Source of the DNA: Bacteroidota bacterium
GTDB lineage: Bacteria > Bacteroidota > Ignavibacteria > SZUA-365 > JAADGX01
Assembly: GCA_027021285.1 (NCBI GenBank)
Contig: JALUUP010000276.1
Location: 1 to 10,593 of the forward strand
DNA: 10,593 nucleotides
Reading direction: 5' to 3'
The notes beneath the pieces were generated by a model. That model made no database searches, was not told the DNA's origin, and was given only the letters and a program-made list of their open reading frames with translations. Below are positions 6,379-10,593 of the stretch, in pieces. A program made the position numbers and the translations under genes. The first letter of the stretch is position 1. Each line of letters begins with the position of its first letter.

Positions 6379-8892
6379 ATGTGGCTGAAAATATGGCTTG
6401 TCAATACATTCCGGAACCTCTTTTCACGCATTCTATGGCTCCGGGAAACAGAAGGTGAAGAAAGACGTCGCACGGAATCCAGCGCCTTCATCGAATACAG
6501 TAATGACCCGGTATTCAGCGTTGCTCCGGACGGCGTCTTTCAACACCTGAACAACAGCGCGGCACGCTTGTTCGGGGTTTCCGCCGAAGATTATCAAGGA
6601 AAAACCGTCCATGATTTGTTCCCCCCGGATGCTGCAAAACAATATATGCAAATGATACATCGGGTTTACACAACCGGCGATCCCTTGAAGAAACGAGCGC
6701 AGGTATTAATTCAAAGCGCAAAACAATGGTTTGAAAATGTAATGATTCCCCTGAAGGACTCTCACGGAAATGTCGTACGAATTGTATGGAGTGCAAAAGA
6801 TATAACAGACAACGTGCGAATCAACGAACAATTGAACAACGAAAGAAATAAATTCGAAAAAGCCTTCTCACATGCTGCTATTGGCAAAGGTCTGGCTACG
6901 CCGAACGGTCGCATCATCACCGTGAACCAGGCGCTGTGTTCAATCCTGGGGTATTCACAGAACGAGCTTCAAGGTATGTCGTGGCGAGAGCTTGCCCATC
7001 CTGATTACCAGGAAAAACTACTGGCAAACTTCACGAAGATCCTCAATGGAGAACATGCTTCATTCTTTGATGAAATCCGGCTCGTTCACAAGGACGGAAC
7101 CGACGTTTGGGTGGATCTCAACCTCGTGCTCATTCGCGACGGCGATGATCGCCCCCTGTGTTTCGTTGGTGACATTGTCGACAGAACAAAACAGAAAAAG
7201 GCACTAGAGTGGAACTCGCACCTAAACAGTGTCTTGCAAGCTATTCGTTCGATAAACAAGCTCATCACCCAGGAAAAAGACCTCCATCAACTTCTTCGCG
7301 AAGCATGCAAAGCGCTCGTACGCAATCATGGCTATTCCAGCGCCTGGATTGGCTTGCTGAATTACGACGGGACGATGGACGTCGCCTACGAGTCGGGTCT
7401 TGGGCCAATCTTTACACCCTTGAAACAACAGTTGGCCGTTGGAGAATTAAACGAGTGCGCCAGGAGAGCTCTGGCTCAATCCGGCGTCATCTGTATAGAA
7501 AACCCGGAATCGGAATGTTTCGATTGTCCCATGTTGGGAAAGGAATCAAATCGCCGATCATTAGCAACGCGACTTACACATAATGGTCGTACGTATGGCA
7601 TCATCTCAGTATCAATACCAGCCGAATTTGCGCCCCTCGTCCCAGAGCATGAATTGCTGACAGAGGTCGCCAATGACCTGGCCTTCGCCCTCGATCACAT
7701 CGAACTCGAACAAAAACGCCGGGAAATGGAACGACAGCTCAAGGAGCGCGAGGAAATATTCAGGAGTATCAGCACCGCCGCCCAGGACGCCATCATCATG
7801 ATGGATCACAAGGGAAGGATCAGCTTTTGGAACGAAGCCGCACGCAAAATATTCGGCTATTCCGCTTCCGAAGTTATCGGGAAGGATCTACATGCGCTTC
7901 TCGTTCCCGAAGATCTTCGGCAATCCTTTCTTTCCTCGTTTCCCCGCTTCCTGGAAACAGGCGAAGGAAATTTTATCGGCTCCATCGTTGAATGTGAATC
8001 AATAACGAAAGATGGCTCGCGCATCGTTGTGGAATTGTCTCTGTCCTCCATGCAGTTGTTCAATCAGTGGCACGCCGTTGGGATTATTCGCGATATAACG
8101 GACCGCCGCCGGAAAGAAAAAGAACTACGGGAGGCAAAAGAGCATGCGGAACGATCAGAACAATTCAAAGATGCATTTATCGCCAATATTTCCCACGAGA
8201 TCCGGACGCCTCTCAACGTTATCCTTGGCTACACCGGCGTGATCGCAGATGTTTTTCCTGAAAATTTCTCGGACGAAGTCCGACCATTTCTGGAAAACAT
8301 CGAAAACGCGGGAATGCGTCTCATGCGCACAGTTGATTCCATCGTAAATATCTCCCGCATGCAAGTCGGAGATATTCCTTTCAAAGTATCACTTGTTGAT
8401 GTCAACGTCCTGTTGGAAGAAATCATTGAAAAGATGCGGGATCTCGCTCAACAAAAACAGCTTGATCTCCTTTTTAGAACTACTGTTGATTACGCTACCA
8501 TCGATGGCGATGCGTTTCTCCTTTCCCTCGTATTTGATAACGTTATCGACAACGCTATCAAGTACACAAACAAAGGCTCAGTAATAGTTCACCTCTTTAA
8601 AAACCAGAACAACGCTCTCGTTATTGAAGTCTCGGACACCGGCATTGGAATTTCAGAGGATTACTTGCCCGTAATATTCGAACCGTACACACAGGAGGAA
8701 ATCGGTTACAGCCGAACGTACGAAGGAATCGGACTCGGCCTTTCGTTGACACAAAAGGTGATCGAGCTTCATCGAGGAACCATTACCGTGCAGAGCAGGA
8801 AAGATAAAGGCACAACGTTTACCATTACATTTCCTGCCGACATTGTGCATCAACTGAATGCACACAAAATCGAAACCGCGTCAAACCGCTAA
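6379..8892 (+). CDS. Soluble PAS-PAS-GAF-PAS sensor histidine kinase (HisKA class)
   Basis: An 837-residue histidine kinase with no clear membrane helix. Residues 1-22 form a Trp/Leu-rich, possibly amphipathic stretch that could touch the membrane. Domains: PAS1 about 34-147, PAS2 about 157-270, GAF about 290-442, PAS3 about 455-575, coiled linker, HisKA with phospho-acceptor His606 (SHEIRTPLN), HATPase_c with N box around DNVIDNAIKYT (720-730), G1 box DTGIGI (753-758), F box FEPYTQ (768-773) and G2 box GIGLGLSLTQ (784-793). All catalytic motifs are intact. The GAF carries Cys380-x-x-Cys383 plus nearby Cys372. It sits five bases behind the stand-alone receiver with no clear Shine-Dalgarno of its own, so translational coupling is likely. 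Its transmitter class differs from that of the kinase at the left edge. The stand-alone receiver is the most likely phosphate acceptor by position. The signals sensed are unknown. Confidence 0.95.
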   Translation: MWLKIWLVNTFRNLFSRILWLRETEGEERRRTESSAFIEYSNDPVFSVAPDGVFQHLNNSAARLFGVSAEDYQGKTVHDLFPPDAAKQYMQMIHRVYTTGDPLKKRAQVLIQSAKQWFENVMIPLKDSHGNVVRIVWSAKDITDNVRINEQLNNERNKFEKAFSHAAIGKGLATPNGRIITVNQALCSILGYSQNELQGMSWRELAHPDYQEKLLANFTKILNGEHASFFDEIRLVHKDGTDVWVDLNLVLIRDGDDRPLCFVGDIVDRTKQKKALEWNSHLNSVLQAIRSINKLITQEKDLHQLLREACKALVRNHGYSSAWIGLLNYDGTMDVAYESGLGPIFTPLKQQLAVGELNECARRALAQSGVICIENPESECFDCPMLGKESNRRSLATRLTHNGRTYGIISVSIPAEFAPLVPEHELLTEVANDLAFALDHIELEQKRREMERQLKEREEIFRSISTAAQDAIIMMDHKGRISFWNEAARKIFGYSASEVIGKDLHALLVPEDLRQSFLSSFPRFLETGEGNFIGSIVECESITKDGSRIVVELSLSSMQLFNQWHAVGIIRDITDRRRKEKELREAKEHAERSEQFKDAFIANISHEIRTPLNVILGYTGVIADVFPENFSDEVRPFLENIENAGMRLMRTVDSIVNISRMQVGDIPFKVSLVDVNVLLEEIIEKMRDLAQQKQLDLLFRTTVDYATIDGDAFLLSLVFDNVIDNAIKYTNKGSVIVHLFKNQNNALVIEVSDTGIGISEDYLPVIFEPYTQEEIGYSRTYEGIGLGLSLTQKVIELHRGTITVQSRKDKGTTFTITFPADIVHQLNAHKIETASNR

Positions 8893-8934
8893 CCGGCCGT
8901 TGAGGCTACCTGATATTCCTTTTCGTTGTTTCTT

Positions 8935-9600
8935 TCAACTCGAAGAGGATGCTTGTGTCTGCGAGCGACGCTTTAACGTTTGCAGAAGCACTTTTCCCGG
9001 TCCCGTCAACTTGGTCATAAACAAACCCTCGCCACCGAACAACAGTTTCCGGCATCCGCCAACCCCTTTGATATCGTAATCCACGCCTTCGGCGAACGCT
9101 GCGAGATGGCCGGTGCTCACCAGGATCGTTTCCCGTGCTTCGAGGATCTTCTCCTCAAAATCCCCGCTGGCATGGATGAGCACGAATCCCTGCCCCGAGA
9201 CTTTTTGCAACAGCAGCCCCGAGCCGCCGAAGAACGCGGCGCCTGCCTTCCGGGCGATAGTCACGTCGATATCGATTTGCTCTCCCCATGCGGCCAGAAA
9301 CGAGCCCCGTGTGGTGATGACCGGCCCGTCCGCGAGATCCCATACCATGATATGACCGGGCGCATTGGTGGCAAGCAGGACGACCTGTTCCGGTTTCTGC
9401 GCTGTGATCCGGGTCAGGGCTATACCTTCTCCAGCAAACGACCGCTTGACCGCGCCGGACAAACCACCGGGAACCTTCAGCTCCCAATTCACACCATCCG
9501 TGTATGTCATGATCGCTCCACGGCTGGACCATACCGTTACCCCCGGTCCGAATTCGAGGCGTGCAAACTGGGCTATCTCTCCGGAAATCGTGTACTTCAT
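8935..9600 (-). CDS. AIM24 family protein (TIGR00266-like)
   Basis: A 221-residue protein of the AIM24 family (PF01987), whose bacterial members adopt a TRAP-like beta-sandwich fold and have no settled biochemical role. It starts MKYTISGEIAQFARLEFGPG and is rich in short beta strands and glycine turns. Three internal repeats share the pattern F-x-G-(E/S)-G-aliphatic followed by a Val-Leu strand, at about 54-77 (FAGEGIALTRI), 123-144 (FGGSGLLLQKV) and 187-208 (FGGEGLFMTKL). The tail is a polar Ser-rich stretch. The chosen ATG has AGGGAG seven bases upstream (complement of 9608-9613) and begins at the family's conserved N-terminus; a longer in-frame start at 9657 would add 19 unrelated residues. 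No signal peptide is visible, so it is probably cytoplasmic. It converges on the second kinase with a 42-base gap and is divergent from the glycosyltransferase, so it appears to be its own transcription unit. Confidence 0.9.
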   Translation of the reverse strand: MKYTISGEIAQFARLEFGPGVTVWSSRGAIMTYTDGVNWELKVPGGLSGAVKRSFAGEGIALTRITAQKPEQVVLLATNAPGHIMVWDLADGPVITTRGSFLAAWGEQIDIDVTIARKAGAAFFGGSGLLLQKVSGQGFVLIHASGDFEEKILEARETILVSTGHLAAFAEGVDYDIKGVGGCRKLLFGGEGLFMTKLTGPGKVLLQTLKRRSQTQASSSS

Positions 9601-9607
9601 TGCGCGT

Positions 9608-9613
9608 CTCCCT
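9608..9613 (-). promoter_or_regulatory. Ribosome binding site of the AIM24-family gene
   Basis: AGGGAG on the minus strand lies seven bases before the ATG whose first base is 9600. This decides the start in favour of the 221-residue form over an upstream in-frame start at 9657. Confidence 0.7.
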
Positions 9614-9688
9614 GTTGATAGAAAAGCGTGTGAGTAAAAGGTAAGAAGATATTCCACGGCGGCAAATTCGGGGCCGGGGCGAATGCCA

Positions 9689-9740
9689 TCCAGCCGTCTC
9701 GCGATATTACCGAACCTCTGTTAGGCGAAAGACGGCAGGA
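9689..9740. repeat. Imperfect inverted repeat in the divergent intergenic region
   Basis: Arms TCCAGCCGTCT (9689-9699) and AGACGGCAGGA (9730-9740) are complementary at 10 of 11 positions, with one A-A mismatch, across a 30-base spacer. Inside, CGC/GCG (9700-9702 with 9725-9727) or alternatively CC/GG plus AAC/GTT (9710-9715 with 9720-9725) can extend the structure. It lies between divergently transcribed genes, 35 bases before the glycosyltransferase start, so an operator or a leader structure is plausible. There is no T-run. Confidence 0.4.
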
Positions 9741-9755
9741 AACGTATTTTCAACC

Positions 9756-9762
9756 AGAAGGA
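9756..9762 (+). promoter_or_regulatory. Probable ribosome binding site of the glycosyltransferase
   Basis: AGAAGGA ends 12 bases before the ATG at 9775, a rather long spacing. It lies four bases before an out-of-frame ATG at 9767 that opens a two-codon frame (ATG GAA TAA) whose stop overlaps the real start as TAATG. In-frame TTG at 9763 directly abuts the motif and is less likely. Confidence 0.45.
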
Positions 9763-9774
9763 TTGCATGGAATA

Positions 9775-10593
9775 ATGACGGACAAGACACAAAGCAAACC
9801 ACACGTTGTCGAAATTACCGCGCTTCTCTTCTGGTGTTTCCTGATTTTCTTCCGGCTCGGCATCGGCGAACTCCAGTCGTGGGACGAAGGACTGTACGCG
9901 GTGCGCGCCCGCGCCTGCCTCGAGTTCAATACATGGCTCGATCAAACGGATTACGCGGCCGGAGAGTTGTACTCGTCATCTCATCCGCCGCTCGGCGTGT
10001 GGTTGACCGCCGCTTCGTTTGCCGCCTTCGGCATCAACGAATGGAGCGCCCGCCTGCCTGCGGCCCTGGCGGGAGCCCTTCTTATCATCACGCTCCATTT
10101 CTTCCTTCGGAAACGCTTTTCGATGACCGCCGCCCTTATGGGGAGCGGTTCGCTCGCACTCGCCTTTCACTTCCTCTGGTACAGCCGGCACGGCCAGCTC
10201 GATTCATTGCAGCTGCTTTTCACGGGGCTGGGGTTCTTCTTCTTCATTCGCCTTCTTGAACACAGGCGTTCTTCCGACGTCCTATGGTGCGGCGTGTTTC
10301 TTGGATTATCACTCTTGTCAAAATTTCTCGTTTCCGGTCTGGCCATCGCGGCCTGGTTGCCCGCCCTGTGGATTGCCGAAAACCGTTGGGCGAGAAAAGC
10401 GTTTCCTGTTTCCCTCTTGATTGCGTTTGCTGTTTCCGCCCCGTGGTACATCTTCATGGCTGTTTCCCATCCCGGATTCCTGTCGCACCTCGTGGGCGCG
10501 GTGCAGGCAATTACCCTGACGGGATACACGGCGCTTCCCTCCCGGGCATGGTGGTATTACTTCAACCAGGTTCTGATCGCTCTCCCCTTGCTG
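9775..10593 (+). CDS. GT39/PMT_2 (ArnT-like) membrane glycosyltransferase, 3' partial
   Basis: The first 273 residues of an integral-membrane glycosyltransferase, running off the right edge; family members usually have about 450-600 residues. These enzymes use polyprenyl-phosphate-linked sugars and act on the outer face of the cytoplasmic membrane. A first hydrophobic helix spans about 14-31. The first periplasmic loop then carries the family's acidic pair in SWDEGLYAVRAR (Asp37-Glu38). HPPLGVWL at 70-77 matches the usual (K/H)PPL...W motif, followed by FGINEWSARLPAAL. SRHGQLDSLQLLF around 137-149 fits the later conserved Arg...Asp element. Several more hydrophobic helices follow, for example about 165-200 and 215-235. 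Donor and acceptor (lipid A, protein or other glycolipid) cannot be told from this fragment. The gene is divergent from the AIM24-family gene, 174 bases away. Its third-codon GC appears higher than in the second kinase. Confidence 0.88.
   Translation, partial: MTDKTQSKPHVVEITALLFWCFLIFFRLGIGELQSWDEGLYAVRARACLEFNTWLDQTDYAAGELYSSSHPPLGVWLTAASFAAFGINEWSARLPAALAGALLIITLHFFLRKRFSMTAALMGSGSLALAFHFLWYSRHGQLDSLQLLFTGLGFFFFIRLLEHRRSSDVLWCGVFLGLSLLSKFLVSGLAIAAWLPALWIAENRWARKAFPVSLLIAFAVSAPWYIFMAVSHPGFLSHLVGAVQAITLTGYTALPSRAWWYYFNQVLIALPLL

Noticed and set aside
8893..8934. Possible bidirectional terminator between the convergent kinase and AIM24-family genes
   Set aside because: Only a four-pair stem with a G-U pair (GGCC/GGCT) and an interrupted T-rich stretch could be found, too weak to call.
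8980..9618. 212-residue open frame on the plus strand
   Set aside because: It lies antisense over the AIM24-family gene, has low-complexity charged composition and no recognisable domain. The minus-strand gene has a good ribosome site and family match.
9834..10259. 141-residue open frame on the plus strand
   Set aside because: Arg/Pro-rich out-of-frame reading of the glycosyltransferase, whose own frame continues open from 9775 to the right edge with clear family motifs.

Overview
The window reads as a stretch of bacterial chromosome of roughly 50% GC from a Gram-negative-type environmental bacterium. Evidence for this is the very large multi-PAS sensor kinases, the CHASE sensor, an ArnT/PMT-like membrane glycosyltransferase and a GTCATTGCGAG...GCAATC-type intergenic palindrome. 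An FCB-group or deltaproteobacteria-like lineage would fit, but nothing here fixes the taxon. I see no rRNA, tRNA, transposase, phage gene or CRISPR array.

Positions 1-5682 hold a NarL-class two-component pair. A giant membrane histidine kinase (CHASE, TM, PAS, GAF, seven more PAS, HisKA_3, HATPase_c) is cut by the left edge of the window. It is followed 62 bases later by its probable partner, a NarL/LuxR-type response regulator. The kinase would integrate one periplasmic signal and up to nine cytoplasmic ones and pass phosphate to a DNA-binding regulator.

Positions 5683-5980 are a 298-base spacer with no credible gene. It contains a strongly palindromic dispersed-repeat-like element and, nearer the next gene, two adjacent hairpins.

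Positions 5981-8892 hold a second, structurally different signalling module. It consists of a stand-alone receiver with no output domain and, five bases later, a soluble histidine kinase (PAS, PAS, GAF, PAS, HisKA, HATPase_c). The receiver could be a phosphate sink, a relay intermediate or a protein-interaction output for either kinase.

Positions 8935-9600 (minus strand) encode an AIM24-family protein, convergent with the second kinase. A 174-base divergent spacer with an 11-base imperfect inverted repeat separates it from the start of a GT39/PMT_2-like membrane glycosyltransferase (9775 to the right edge), which is cut off by the window.

Most of the window is recognisable family content. 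The points worth a second look are the extended PAS array, the pairing of two unlike kinase modules around an output-less receiver, and the structured intergenic elements. I did not find evidence for a wholly undescribed system.
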